Source: Myxococcales bacterium
GTDB lineage: Bacteria; Myxococcota_A; Polyangia; Palsa-1104
Direction: 5' to 3'
NCBI GenBank assembly: GCA_003170275.1
Contig: PNAM01000088.1
Coordinates: 1-64,000 of the forward strand
Length of the DNA: 64,000 nt
Within the stretch, counting starts at the first letter, position 1; every line of letters begins with the position of its first letter. The notes below the pieces were generated by a model. That model saw only the letters and a program-made list of their open reading frames with translations, had not been told where the DNA came from and did no database searches. The translations under genes and the position numbers were made by a program. This document shows, one piece after another, positions 33,079 to 43,898 of the stretch.

Positions 33079-33396
33079 GTGATCCTCACCGTCGGAGAGA
33101 CCGTGGAGCTGGTCCAGGTCTTCGAGGCGCGTTTGCTCGACGACCACGACGAGGTGCTGGCCATCGCGTGCGGCTCGTCGATGAACAGCGCGGAAGAAAT
33201 GGCGCGGGAGATGGACCAGGAACACGGTTATCATGCGCGCAACATCGAGGTCGCCGCAGCGCCGGTTCCAAGATTCCGCGCCGCTGTTCTCGACAGCCAA
33301 CAGCGACCCATGTACTTCGGCTACGGCAGCACGCCGGAAACCGCACGAGCCCAGGCCGCCTTCTGGGTCGCCCGGCAACCGGCGACCGTCCACTAG
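33079..33396 (+). CDS. Hypothetical protein
   Basis: 105 aa from GTG 33079. Alternating strands and helices (GETVELVQVFEARLLDDHDE, then a helix NSAEEMAREMDQEHGYHA, strands and a final helix TPETARAQAAFWVAR) suggest a small compact alpha/beta fold. No signal peptide and no recognised family. It is 6 bases upstream of the UPF0270 gene and probably cotranscribed. Confidence 0.55.
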   Translation: MILTVGETVELVQVFEARLLDDHDEVLAIACGSSMNSAEEMAREMDQEHGYHARNIEVAAAPVPRFRAAVLDSQQRPMYFGYGSTPETARAQAAFWVARQPATVH

Positions 33397-33402
33397 ACAT
33401 CC

Positions 33403-33648
33403 ATGCCCGGCGAGACCGACCAGAAGAGTGCGGTGCAGATTCCCATGGAGAGGTTGAGCCCTGATGCGCTCGAAGGACTGATCGAGGAGTTCGTCACGCG
33501 CGACGGCACGGACTACGGCGAGCGGGAATCGACGCTCGAAGAGAAGAAGAGCGCCGTGCGCCGGCAGCTCGAGCGCGGAGAGGTGCTGATCGTGTTTGAT
33601 CCGGACTCCGAGAGCTGCAACCTGATTTCCAGGGAAGCGGGGGAGTGA
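33403..33648 (+). CDS. UPF0270 (YheU-like) protein
   Basis: 81 aa. The block LSPDALEGLIEEFVTRDGTD, then YGERESTLEEKKSAVRRQL and a GEVLIVFDPDSESCNLI strand matches the YheU/UPF0270 family, which averages about 70-80 aa. Function is unknown in the family. Cytosolic. The short N-terminal addition MPGETDQKSAVQ is not part of the family core. Confidence 0.82.
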   Translation: MPGETDQKSAVQIPMERLSPDALEGLIEEFVTRDGTDYGERESTLEEKKSAVRRQLERGEVLIVFDPDSESCNLISREAGE

Positions 33649-33689
33649 AGCTGCGGGTGCCGTTCGGGCGGTAGGCGCGCGCCTGCGCA

Positions 33690-34002
33690 ATCGGGGGAGG
33701 GCCGTCGCATGCTGACCGTCGACGACGTTCGCGAAGCCGTGCCCGTCGCTGCCGATGATCTTGAGCGCCGCGCGGTCGCACGGAACGTAGAGGTGGGGTC
33801 CCTATCGTTGTTGGGGGCGCACTCGTAGATGAGCTCGAACCCACAGCCGGTGACCCCGTAGACGTGATCACTCTCTGGCGTTGCGCGCACCACGACCTGA
33901 TTTGACGGACACGCGTAGCTCGTCGCGAACGAGCAACGACTCCGCACATCCAATGCACGACACCATCACCGCCAACAGGACGAGCGCTCTGCAGCCGTGC
34001 AT
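33690..34002 (-). pseudogene. Frameshifted small lipoprotein
   Basis: ATG 34002 opens a lipoprotein signal (MHGCRALVLLAVMVSCIGC). After AESLL the useful frame shifts: CSFATSYACPSNQVVV and YGVTGCGFELIYECAP are in frame two, and HLYVPCDRAALKIIGSDGHG in a third. The joined product would have the pattern C-P-x-x-x-V...GCG....Y-x-C, seen again in a varied form in the protein at 58739. At least two single-base indels are needed, so it is a pseudogene or poor sequence. Confidence 0.45.
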
Positions 34003-34441
34003 CACGGCCGCATCATACCCAATCCCGGTACCTGCGGGCCAACGAGGCGGCGCAGGCTTCGTGAAATAAAAGCCTACTCTCCGTCCCGATCCCCCCGCGG
34101 TGACGTCGCCTCGATCGACATCATCAACCACAGCGCCGCGCTTGATCTGAAAGCGAATCTCATCTACCGGTTGGGCCTGTGATGCGCGCGATCTGGAAGA
34201 GAACGGCCCAGAAGAAGACCGCGAACAGCCCTTCCCCAATGTGTCGGAGCTGCGGGAGGCGCCCGGCGACGCAGAACGCGATCCTGGGGCAACTGCCAAC
34301 CGCGCGGCGTCGCGGGCACGCTCGCCAGGGTGAGGGGGGCGCGCAGCTCGAGGGCGCGCCAGTGAGCCGGCGGCGACAGCCTGGTAATCATCCCATGCTT
34401 GGTAGCAAGACATGACTCTGGTTCGTAACCAGGAGGCTACG
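34003..34441. other. Gap with no recognised gene
   Basis: About 440 bases between the lipoprotein remnant and the DoxX gene. No open frame with family resemblance, no RNA and no repeat was found. The last part holds the AGGAGG of the DoxX-like gene. Confidence 0.5.
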
Positions 34442-34810
34442 ATGAACCTCGGACTGTGGATCGCGCAGGGGCTGCTGGGCGCGGCCTTCCTCATGGCGGG
34501 GCTGATGAAGTCGACCCAGCCCATCGAGAAGCTGGCGCCACGCATGAAGTACGTCACCCGCTTTCCGCCGTGGGTCACCCGCTCCATCGGCGTGAGCGAG
34601 CTGGCCGGGGGCATCGGGCTGATCGTGCCGTGGGCGACGAGCGTGCTGCCCATCCTGACGCCGATCGCCGCAGCCGCGCTCGTCCTTGTCATGGTGCTCG
34701 CGGCCGTGCACCACCTGCGCCACAGCGAAGCGGCGCTCAGCGGCGTCAACCTCGTGCTCGGCGCGGCGGCGGCGTTCGTCGCCTGGGGGCGCTTCCACCA
34801 ACTCGGCTGA
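34442..34810 (+). CDS. DoxX-like membrane protein
   Basis: 122 aa, ATG 34442 with AGGAGG upstream. Four hydrophobic segments: LWIAQGLLGAAFLMAGLMKS, IGVSELAGGIGLIVPWA, LTPIAAAALVLVMVLAAVHH and GVNLVLGAAAAFVAW. The GLMKSTQPIEKL turn and ELAGGIGLIVP are the DoxX/DoxD-like signature. Inner-membrane protein of unclear function, often linked to redox balance. Single gene. Confidence 0.85.
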   Translation: MNLGLWIAQGLLGAAFLMAGLMKSTQPIEKLAPRMKYVTRFPPWVTRSIGVSELAGGIGLIVPWATSVLPILTPIAAAALVLVMVLAAVHHLRHSEAALSGVNLVLGAAAAFVAWGRFHQLG

Positions 34811-34848
34811 CGGCTACTCAGCGTGCGAGTCTACTCGTCGCGGCTAAT

Positions 34849-35253
34849 TTAGCGCGCGCGCGGCATTTTCTTGTAGCAGCCGTCCGTCGTCATGCTCGCA
34901 TCGAGCTCGCCGGCCGTGGCGACGAACGTGATCGGATCCCATCGCTCTGTGCCCTGGAGGTTGCGCCACTTGAGCTGCCCCACCCATTTTCCGAAATCGT
35001 CGGCGGTCAGGCGAAGGATCTCTTCGCCCTGCCTGTAGCCGTATTTCGAGGCGCTTCCCAGCTCGGCGATCTTGCCCGTGGCCTTGGTGGTGCCGTCGAG
35101 CGAGAAACGGATCACCATGCCCTGCCGTTCGGGGCAGGTCACCCGCCACGAGCCGGCGATGGGACCCGGCTCCTTTTCCCAAGGGTATTTTGCGTGGGCG
35201 CTCGTTGGCGCGAGGAGAACCACCAGCCATAGTCCGATCGCCAGGCGCAACAT
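34849..35253 (-). CDS. Small secreted protein, unknown function
   Basis: 134 aa. Signal peptide LRLAIGLWLVVLLAPTSAHA, then a beta-rich domain starting PGPIAGSWRVTCPERQGMVI, with IRFSLDGTTKATGKI and a W-rich centre, like small lipocalin-type or YceI-like barrels. Two Cys (VTC, DGC) could form a disulfide. Convergent with the DoxX gene. No family assigned. Confidence 0.65.
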   Translation of the reverse strand: MLRLAIGLWLVVLLAPTSAHAKYPWEKEPGPIAGSWRVTCPERQGMVIRFSLDGTTKATGKIAELGSASKYGYRQGEEILRLTADDFGKWVGQLKWRNLQGTERWDPITFVATAGELDASMTTDGCYKKMPRAR

Positions 35254-35500
35254 CGTTCCATTTAGACGGCGTTGCGACTCATCTATTCACGCTCACCGCA
35301 AGAAACTGCACTGCACGAACGATGCAAGGCACTCACAATCACCATGCGCAGGGTTCTGGACCTGACCCTCGACAGCCATCGCCACCATCAACTCGCGCGA
35401 CTGGCGGCCGAGCAGCGTCGTACGCGCAGTGAGGAATCGCTCGACGAAATAGTCAGCTAATAGCTCGCTCCGATAGGCTCCGCATGTTACGAGCAGCTCC

Positions 35501-36139
35501 ATGAGGTTCGAGCTGACGCGCGGAGTGTCCTCGCTCATGGCCCTGCGCCGCAAAGCCCAGGTGCTGGGGCTCCTCGTAGCGCTGATTGGGTCCAGCGCGC
35601 GGGCCGATGCGCCGCAAGACACCGCGCCTGAGGTCGCGTTCTTCCGTGAAGGCGGCGGCGTGGTCGTGCACCACCACTTCGTAGGGCCGATGAACCCGAC
35701 CAGATCCGCGTGGATCCGCCGCGATGGTCGCGTGCTTACGCGCGCCGCGCCGGGCGGTGCGGGCCGGCCCATGTTTCAGCTCCCCGGCGGGCAAGGCGCG
35801 ACCGGATCCGCCGAGACGAGCCGTTGGCGTTGGCGCGAGAGCCAGATCGACGTGGCGTTGTTGAAGAAGATCGAGCGCCTCGCCCATGCGAGCGGGCTCT
35901 GCAAGGCGAAGAGCACCCTGGGGTCCTCTGTCGGTGGCGCCTGGACGCTCGCGATCGATTTCGGCGCGGGGCTACGCTGCACCTACCGGCGGCGCGCCGG
36001 CCTGGCGGTCGAGGGTCCGATCAAGCCGCTGCGCAAGGCGGTCCTGGATGCGCTCGGCGCGGCGCTCGACGCGCCCGCGCTACACGAAGGAGTCCGCACC
36101 GATTCATGGGATCTCGGCGAGATGGCGCCGATGGGCTGA
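35501..36139 (+). CDS. Secreted protein, unknown function
   Basis: 212 aa from ATG 35501, or 200 aa from ATG 35537, where the signal peptide begins (KAQVLGLLVALIGSSARA). The mature part has VAFFREGGGVVVHHHFVGP near the front and a C-terminal helical segment (GPIKPLRKAVLDALGAALDA). Two Cys (LCK, RCT). No known family; probably periplasmic. The following 226 bases contain a gene remnant. Confidence 0.6.
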   Translation: MRFELTRGVSSLMALRRKAQVLGLLVALIGSSARADAPQDTAPEVAFFREGGGVVVHHHFVGPMNPTRSAWIRRDGRVLTRAAPGGAGRPMFQLPGGQGATGSAETSRWRWRESQIDVALLKKIERLAHASGLCKAKSTLGSSVGGAWTLAIDFGAGLRCTYRRRAGLAVEGPIKPLRKAVLDALGAALDAPALHEGVRTDSWDLGEMAPMG

Positions 36140-36201
36140 CCTTCTCCCCGCGACCCACTCGCCGCCCTCTCGACTACGGCAACCCCGTCCCGTTGACTGC
36201 G

Positions 36202-36369
36202 CGATCTGACGCAGGCGCAGGTGACCTCGGCGTTCAAGTCGGCCTTCGCGCGCACCGACGCGACGCAGAGCCCCGAGCTGCAATCGCGCTTCGACGCGCT
36301 GTTCGGCAGCCTCGGCGCGCTCAAAGCACGGCGATCAGATCCTGCTCACCGGGCTGCTGCCGCATCTAG
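36202..36369 (+). pseudogene. Remnant of a chalcone-isomerase-like domain protein
   Basis: LTQAQVTSAFKSAFARTDAT then LQSRFDALFGSLGALK in one frame, continued after a one-base shift by HGDQILLTGLLPHLGQR. The pair resembles the C-terminal half of chalcone-isomerase-family domains (helix, helix, then a GD.I.LTY-like strand). Only about 55 codons are left and no start exists, so it is a decayed fragment. Confidence 0.4.
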
Positions 36370-37292
36370 GGCAGCGCGCACGCCGAGACGCTGCCTTCGT
36401 TCTTCGTCGCGTCGACGTCCTCCGTGTAGAACACGCGCGCGAAGGTCGCGTCCCAGCATTCGGTGGCGTGCACGACGAAGCCGGCCGGCAAGCTGCCGCC
36501 GGTAGCGACCAGGTCCGAGCGGCCCGCGCCCGACGCCAGCCAGCGCGAGGTGAGCGCGACGTCCTCCAGAGCTCCCGCCGGGTCGTTGTCGAAGTTCGTG
36601 CGCAGCCCGAACGCGAAGTTGCCAGACTGATCGGCGTGCTCAGCGTACTGATAGGTCGCGTTCAGCGGCGTCGAGCCCGGCGTGCCGTCGAGGAAGTTGC
36701 CGAAGTGCACCTCCACGGTGCGCGGGTCGGCGGTGTTGTCGTACTTGAAGGCGATCCCGCCGGTGGCCGGGTGCACCGTCGGGTCGAGCGCGTTCAGCTC
36801 GGTGAAGTTGACGTCCAGCTCGCCGGAGCCGTGCGTGGCGTCGACCCGATGCGCGCTGCCGCCGAAGAGCCCCATGAAAGTCGAGTCGGGCGCGCTCTTG
36901 GGCTTGCCGCCGAGGAAGAACATGTAGTCCTGCGCGTCGACGCGTTGCACGCCCAGCACGGCGGTCATCGGCGAGAGCGCGTCGGTGAACGGTCCCCAGT
37001 AGGAGTTGGTCGCGTCCTGCGACGTCGGCGGCGTCGCGAGGGCCTTCTCGACCAGGTCGAAAAAGGGCGCCGGCGCGCCGTTGACCTGCGTCGAGATCTG
37101 CCGGGTCAGCGTGTAGAAGGTCGCCTGCGCGCCGAGCAGCGCCTCTTCGCGCGCGCTCGACGTGCCGGTGCTGGCGCTAGCGCCCGGCACCGTGATGGCC
37201 ACTGCGTCGCGCGTCGGCAGCGCCGCCGCGTCGGGATCGGCTGCGTTGCAGCCGACCGTGAGCGAAGTCAGGAGGAGGAGGACTCTGCGCAT
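36366..37292 (-). CDS. Lipoprotein, unknown function
   Basis: 308 aa with a lipobox (LLTSLTVGC, Cys15). The mature part is mostly beta by pattern: EALLGAQATFYTLTRQISTQ, DAQDYMFFLGGKPKS, HGSGELDVNFTELNALDP and FNNDPAGALEDVALTSRWLA-like segments. It reads as a secreted beta-sandwich with a ligand role. Two further Cys occur at the C-terminus. No family recognised. The gene stands alone. Confidence 0.7.
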   Translation of the reverse strand: MRRVLLLLTSLTVGCNAADPDAAALPTRDAVAITVPGASASTGTSSAREEALLGAQATFYTLTRQISTQVNGAPAPFFDLVEKALATPPTSQDATNSYWGPFTDALSPMTAVLGVQRVDAQDYMFFLGGKPKSAPDSTFMGLFGGSAHRVDATHGSGELDVNFTELNALDPTVHPATGGIAFKYDNTADPRTVEVHFGNFLDGTPGSTPLNATYQYAEHADQSGNFAFGLRTNFDNDPAGALEDVALTSRWLASGAGRSDLVATGGSLPAGFVVHATECWDATFARVFYTEDVDATKNEGSVSACALP

Positions 37293-37702
37293 GGGACACC
37301 CCTTTGTTAGTGTATCAAATCAATCAGTCGGTGAGCGTGAAGCCGGTCAGGCCAAATCTCGTTCGCGGCCCCGCTGTGCACAGAGGCTCTAGCAGCCCCC
37401 ATGCCGTCGGTAACCAACGAGAAAGACTCGGCGGCGCGCATTCGCGCTGCCGGGCCGACCCGACAACTGTCGGCTGCTCCCGACAACTGGGCGCACAGGT
37501 GGGGGCGGGCGAGACAGGTCGAGGTGCGGGCGCTGCGCTCGTCGTCGACGAAGGCGACCAAGCGCATCCGTCCCCCGCAGCGGTTAGCAGGTCCCGGTGA
37601 CTGTGGGAGGCGGCCTCACGATCTTCATTTCCATCTGGCCAGCAGGGTCGCAGATCAATGTCCTACGCGCTCTCGACCCCCGGGGCGCGCGCGGGGAGTC
37701 GA
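37293..37702. other. Gap with no recognised gene
   Basis: About 410 bases. Overlapping frames exist on both strands but none has a start with ribosome site, signal peptide or family resemblance. Confidence 0.5.
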
Positions 37703-38554
37703 TCAGGGTTTCCATGCCGCGACGGCACTCTTGAGACCAGCGACGCCTTTCGCGATGGCGAGGCTTCGAAGCTTCGAGTTTCTCGCGTAGAGCTCGCGGT
37801 CGGTCAACTCCTGGGGCGTCTCGGGCGTGACGCTGCCTTTGCCCGACACGGAGGCGAGGACGGTGCCGGCAGCCGAGTCGATCCACGTCATTCCGACCGC
37901 GCACTCGTAGCTCATGAGATTCTTCTCCGTCGCGCCGAGCCCCTTTCCCTTCTCGCGATACGTGTGCGCCGGGCCCGCCGCGCAGCGGCTCCACGAGACG
38001 AGGAGCTTTCCCTGAGGCGCGAGCTTCGGCGGGGTCGCCTTGAGCTCGGCGAGCGCGGAGGCGAGCGCCTTCGTCGAAGCAGGATCGCTCGTCTTGTACC
38101 GAGCCCCGTCGATGATCGCTTGGGCGTGCGCGATCGTCTCCAGGCAATCGGGCGACGCGAAGTCGACGCGCGACGGTACGGCCACGACACGGGGGTCGCT
38201 TTCTTTCGTGAGGCGCTCGGACTGGTACGCGAGACGCGAGCCCTCTGCATACTCGACCGCGAACGGCACGGCGCCGTCGAGCGCAGCGACGCTCGCGGGC
38301 GCTTGCGCGGCCCCGACCTTCGGACCTTCCGGCAGGACGCGCGCGAGGAGGTCACGCATCCCGCGATCGTACGCGAGCGCCGCTTCCTTTCGCTTCTTCA
38401 GCTCTTCGTCGATGCGAGGCAGGGGATCGCTCAGGTCGCCGGCCGCCTGCTCCGCTTTGTCCTCGGCTTCGATGCGCGCGATGTCCTCCGCGCTCGGCTT
38501 GCTCTTGCATGCGAGGCTGCACGCGACGAGCGCGATGAGTAGCGATCTCCTCAT
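37703..38554 (-). CDS. Lipoprotein, unknown function
   Basis: 283 aa with GGAGGG before the ATG. Lipobox LIALVACSLAC then a charged helical region (KPSAEDIARIEAEDKAEQAA, DEELKKRKEAALAYDRG). The C-terminal half has SWSRCAAGPAHTYREKGKGL and AVGMTWIDSAAGTVLASVSG. Four Cys lie in the mature part after the lipidated one (DC, RC, EC among them). Outer or inner membrane anchored. No family recognised. Confidence 0.7.
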   Translation of the reverse strand: MRRSLLIALVACSLACKSKPSAEDIARIEAEDKAEQAAGDLSDPLPRIDEELKKRKEAALAYDRGMRDLLARVLPEGPKVGAAQAPASVAALDGAVPFAVEYAEGSRLAYQSERLTKESDPRVVAVPSRVDFASPDCLETIAHAQAIIDGARYKTSDPASTKALASALAELKATPPKLAPQGKLLVSWSRCAAGPAHTYREKGKGLGATEKNLMSYECAVGMTWIDSAAGTVLASVSGKGSVTPETPQELTDRELYARNSKLRSLAIAKGVAGLKSAVAAWKP

Positions 38555-38890
38555 GATTCCCTCCTAGCGCGCGTAGAAAACTCAACGTGCATCTCCGTGA
38601 CCTCTTCGAGCAGCCGATCACGCTTCGATCGTGCCTTGGCCTCCTCGTCGGAGTCAACTTCACCGTCACCGAGAGTAATCGCTGTTGTCCATGACGATGT
38701 GACGGCAGGGCTACGCCTTCGCCATCGATTGGCGGGCAACAACAGGCGGCCCACCTGACTCCGAGAGAGCCCGGTCGCGGCTGCGACCTCGCGCACCGTG
38801 GCGCCGCCTGCGCGCAGCTCGCGCACCCGCAGGCGTCCGACCGCGACCGCTTCGTCTGGGCGCTCGCCTTCAAGCGCTCGCCCAAGGCGA
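38551..38890 (-). pseudogene. Possible HTH gene remnant
   Basis: A minus-strand frame reads VRELRAGGATVREVAAATGL then SRSQVGRLL, which looks like a resolvase/transposase-type helix-turn-helix, and ends with a charged helix (DSDEEAKARSKRDRLLEEVT). There is no good start codon or ribosome site, and the frame continues upstream into the kinase gene antisense. It may be a decayed small DNA-binding gene. The rest of the 474-base gap to 39028 shows nothing. Confidence 0.3.
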
Positions 38891-39028
38891 CGTCGAAACG
38901 ATGGCGCGCGCCCTCGGCACGCCGACCTGGCCCATCGGGATCTGCCTGCTCGTTCCGGCGTTGGTCGACGTGTATCGATATCCAGGGGAAAGCGATGATG
39001 CTCGGTACCGCCTTCACTTTTAGAGACG

Positions 39029-40621
<1,593 letters not shown>

Positions 40622-40627
40622 TTCAGG

Positions 40628-43147
40628 TCACTGCAGGATCATAACCGCATTTTCTATCGAATCCGAAAGGAACAGCGCGCCGCGCAGGGGATCGTAGGCG
40701 AGCCCGCCGATGCGGTTCAGGCCGGGCGGCGTGTCCTGCAGCTCGACGCCGCGCCGTCCGTCGCCGGCGAGCGGCGCAGCCTCCAGCGCGAGCGTCGCAG
40801 CCCAGGGATCGACGCGCCACAGCTGCGGCGTATCGTCGGCGAGGTAGAGCCATTCTCCGTCGGTGCCGAAGGCGGTGACCTGCGCGCCGGCGGGCAACGC
40901 GAGCGCCGGTCCCGCCGAAGCAACCGGCGTCGCCGCGTCGAGCGCCACCTGCGACGGCACGCCCGCCGCGTCGACGGCGAATAGCCGCGCGCCGATCAGC
41001 GCCAGCCCGACCGCCGGACCGCTCGCCGGCGGCAAGGGCACCGGCGTGGCGCTCGTGCCGTCGACGGCGATGGCGATGAGCGCGGGCGCGTCGGCGCGGG
41101 CGACCCACAAGATCCGGCGCGCGCCGTCGAAGGCGAGCGCCGCGGGAACGCCGAGCGCGCCGGGGGCGGGCTGCCCGGCATCTTGCAGCCCACCGTCGCA
41201 GTCGGCGCTGGTGGTGCCGTCGACGCCGTCGAGCGCGTGGATCTCGGGCGGCGCGCCGTCGGCGGAGAAACGGATTCGTCGCACGGTGGCGTTGCCGCCG
41301 TCGGCGAGGTAGAGATCCGGCCCCGTCGGGTCGAAGGCGAGCGCAGACGGTCCACGCAACCGGCTCATGCCCGCCGGCCCGTCGAGATCTCCGGGCGAGC
41401 CCGGACAGCCGGCCGCGAGGGTCACCGATTGGCCGACGAGCGGCAGCTGCGAGGCGTCGTAGCTCACCTCGGCGACCGCGTGGTTGCCCGCATCGGCGAC
41501 GAACAACTTGCCCGCGCCGCCCCAGGCCAGTCCCGCCGGCGTGCGAAACGCTGGCGTCGGAATTCCAGAGGAGCTCGCCTGGTCCGCGCCCGGATGCGGA
41601 CCGAGCCCAAACAGCGGCGAGAGGTGAAACGTCCCGGACACCTCCTGCACCACGCCGTTGCCCGATTGCACCACCGCGAGAAACGTGTTGCCGATGATCG
41701 GCAGCCGCGTGTCCTCGGTGAGGGGCCGAAAGATCTGCTCCACGTCGTCGAAGCGCACCACCACGTTGCTGGCGCTGCCCGCGAGCAGGTCGAGCTCTTC
41801 GGTATAACCGGGCTTCCCGTCGCCGGCGTAGGTGGAGAACGTGCCGGGCACCAGCGGCGGCGCGTTCGTCGACGAGTAGGTGACGTAGAGACCCAGCTTG
41901 TCGTCGTACGCGACCAAGAGCGCGCCACCGACGAGCGGGGTGCCGGCGGGATGATCGATCAGGCGATAGCCGATGGCGGTGACGCCCGAAACGTTTTCCT
42001 CGTCGGTGGTCACGCCCAGGCCCGGATCGAAGGTTCGCAACGCGGCGTGGCCGGTGTCGGCGATGAACAGCACCGATTGGCTCGGATCGAGCGCGCGCGC
42101 GCCGGTATCGATCTTGGTCGGCGCGCACAGGTGCGCCTGCGTGGCAACCACCGGCGAGCCGGCCGCCTTGGTCTCCGCGGCCGGCAGCGGCGAGACGCAC
42201 GGCTGTCCGCGCGCCGCCGGATCGCCGGCGACCACCGTCGGTGCGCCGCCAGCGAGCGGATAGTCCCAGATCAAGTTGGAGTCGCTGTCGGCGACGTAGA
42301 GATCGGTGTACGGCCCCTGGCTCTTGACCGAGTCGCGATAGGGCCACAGCGCGAGCCCGACCGCGCGCGTCGGGGCGACGCCGCTCGCCTGCGCGAAGTC
42401 GACATAGGCGAGCTGCTCGCGCGGCGCGGCTTGCATCGCCGCCGGGATGCTCACCGCGAGGAGGCGCACACCGTCGGAGATGAACAGTCGATGGCTGGTC
42501 GGATCAGCGACCAGCGCGGCGGGCTGGACCAACACCAGATCGGCGAGCGTCCCGGCGCCGGCGGGCGTACCGGCGCCGCATGGCACCAGCGTGTCGAACT
42601 GCCCGCCGCCGCTTGCGAGCGGGCGCACGCGGCGCAGCTGGCAGCGCTCGAGCACGTAGCCGAATCCGTCGAGGACGGCGAAGGCGATCGGGTGATCGAG
42701 GCGCGCCTTCTGCAGCGAGCCGGTGCCGCTGTCGCCGTCGCGCGTGCCGAGGCCGCCGAGCGCGCCGGCCAGAAGCCCGCCCGAGGTACCGTTCAGCCGA
42801 CGCTCGAGCGTCAGCGACATCTTGGCGAGCGCGCGGCCGTCGAGCGTCAGCGGGATCGTGCCGCGGCCCGTCGGTGCGCCGCTCGCGTCGCGCGGCTCGA
42901 CCTGCACGATGCCCGATCCGCGCGTGGCGCTGGGAAAGCGCACCGAGAAGGTGCCGAGGTTGCCGTTGACCGCGAACTGATGGCTGCGCGTGGTGACGGC
43001 GCCGTCGGGCGCGGTCAGCGTGACGGTGACGTTTTCGACCGCCACCGCGAGCCCTTGAGGGTTGAGCACGTCGACGATCAGCGCGGTGTCGTCCGCGCAG
43101 GCGGCCGGGAGCAGCGCGAGCGCCAGCGGGAGAGCTCTAAAAATCAA
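40628..43147 (-). CDS. NHL-repeat beta-propeller lipoprotein
   Basis: 839 aa from TTG 43147 (ribosome site AGGGGA 5 bases before; it overlaps the TPR gene by 11 bases). Lipobox ALALLPAAC. Residues 20-115 form an Ig/carboxypeptidase-regulatory-like domain (VAVENVTVTLTAPDG). From 135 on come propeller blades with NHL signatures: TDLYVADSDSNLIW, VLFIADTGHAALR, KLFVADAGNHAVAEV, DLYLADGGNATVRRI and GALFLSDSIENAVM. Probably a surface or periplasmic scaffold. Operon with the downstream kinase suggests it helps the kinase sense ligands. Confidence 0.83.
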   Translation of the reverse strand: MIFRALPLALALLPAACADDTALIVDVLNPQGLAVAVENVTVTLTAPDGAVTTRSHQFAVNGNLGTFSVRFPSATRGSGIVQVEPRDASGAPTGRGTIPLTLDGRALAKMSLTLERRLNGTSGGLLAGALGGLGTRDGDSGTGSLQKARLDHPIAFAVLDGFGYVLERCQLRRVRPLASGGGQFDTLVPCGAGTPAGAGTLADLVLVQPAALVADPTSHRLFISDGVRLLAVSIPAAMQAAPREQLAYVDFAQASGVAPTRAVGLALWPYRDSVKSQGPYTDLYVADSDSNLIWDYPLAGGAPTVVAGDPAARGQPCVSPLPAAETKAAGSPVVATQAHLCAPTKIDTGARALDPSQSVLFIADTGHAALRTFDPGLGVTTDEENVSGVTAIGYRLIDHPAGTPLVGGALLVAYDDKLGLYVTYSSTNAPPLVPGTFSTYAGDGKPGYTEELDLLAGSASNVVVRFDDVEQIFRPLTEDTRLPIIGNTFLAVVQSGNGVVQEVSGTFHLSPLFGLGPHPGADQASSSGIPTPAFRTPAGLAWGGAGKLFVADAGNHAVAEVSYDASQLPLVGQSVTLAAGCPGSPGDLDGPAGMSRLRGPSALAFDPTGPDLYLADGGNATVRRIRFSADGAPPEIHALDGVDGTTSADCDGGLQDAGQPAPGALGVPAALAFDGARRILWVARADAPALIAIAVDGTSATPVPLPPASGPAVGLALIGARLFAVDAAGVPSQVALDAATPVASAGPALALPAGAQVTAFGTDGEWLYLADDTPQLWRVDPWAATLALEAAPLAGDGRRGVELQDTPPGLNRIGGLAYDPLRGALFLSDSIENAVMILQ

Positions 43148-43778
43148 AGTTCCCCTGGGTCGTCGAAGGCGTCGACGGGCGGGTGAGCACCACCGACGCG
43201 GTTACGCCGCCGGCCACCAGGAGGGCCACGCTCGTCCACAGGTACCAGCGCTTGTAGATCGGGGTGGGCCGATACTGCGACAGCACGCGTTGCGCGCGCG
43301 CCTGGGCGTCGTGCGCGGCGCTCTTGGCCTCTTCCGCTTCGGCCATCAGGTTGCGCGCGCGCAACGACAGCTCGTCGGCGGTGCGTTGCGCCGCCTCGGC
43401 CGCAGAGAGCCGCGTCGCCACGTTCGCCTGCTCCTGGTTGCGCTGCCGGAGATCGGTCTCGACCACTTGAATCTTGGCAACCACCTCGTCGTGGTTGGCC
43501 GCGAAGGGCGCCGCGTCGACGTAGGCGCGAAAATAGGACAGCGCCTCTTGCGCGTGGCCGAGCGCGCGGTGGGTCTGCCCCAGGTCGTAGAGCAGCGCCG
43601 CGTTGGGCTTGAGCTTGTTGGCCGCCGCAAACTCGACGAGCGCCTCGGGGAAACGGCCCTGCGAGTACAGCCGGGTGCCCGCCTGGAAGTGGCGCAGCGC
43701 CTCGGCCGTCCGCTCGTCCCCGCGCACGGCCGCCGCCAGGAACGCTACCAGACCGACGACGAGGGACAGTCGTGCCAC
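43137..43778 (-). CDS. TPR-repeat envelope protein
   Basis: About 213 aa from GTG 43778, where a signal segment begins (ARLSLVVGLVAFLAAAVRG); an ATG at 43859 would add 27 residues before it. Residues 25-100 hold TPR units (HFQAGTRLYSQGRFPEALVE, LLYDLGQTHRALGHAQEALS), then a coiled coil (TRLSAAEAAQRTADEL) and a C-terminal membrane segment (WTSVALLVAGGVTASVVLT). First gene of the TPR/NHL/kinase operon. TPR plus membrane tail proteins of this type are common beside PEGA kinases in myxobacteria. Confidence 0.78.
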   Translation of the reverse strand: MARLSLVVGLVAFLAAAVRGDERTAEALRHFQAGTRLYSQGRFPEALVEFAAANKLKPNAALLYDLGQTHRALGHAQEALSYFRAYVDAAPFAANHDEVVAKIQVVETDLRQRNQEQANVATRLSAAEAAQRTADELSLRARNLMAEAEEAKSAAHDAQARAQRVLSQYRPTPIYKRWYLWTSVALLVAGGVTASVVLTRPSTPSTTQGNFDF

Positions 43779-43898
43779 GCCCTCAGCGTATCCTGGCCCT
43801 CCGATCGCCGTCAAACGCCGCTCGATCGCGTCGTCGCTCATCGAATCCGACTTGTCCATTCCCGCCGGTGCCCCTCGTCCCGCCGGTGCGCCAAGCGC

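Noticed and set aside
32500-33690. Minus-strand frame of 396 codons
   Set aside because: It runs antisense over the UPF0270 gene and the gene before it and has no family resemblance.
41183-43186. Plus-strand frame of 667 codons
   Set aside because: Antisense of the NHL-repeat lipoprotein; no start context and no motif.
43779-43859. Upstream ATG of the TPR protein
   Set aside because: It would put 27 charged residues before a clear signal segment. The GTG at 43778 is preferred, though the ribosome site is weak for both.
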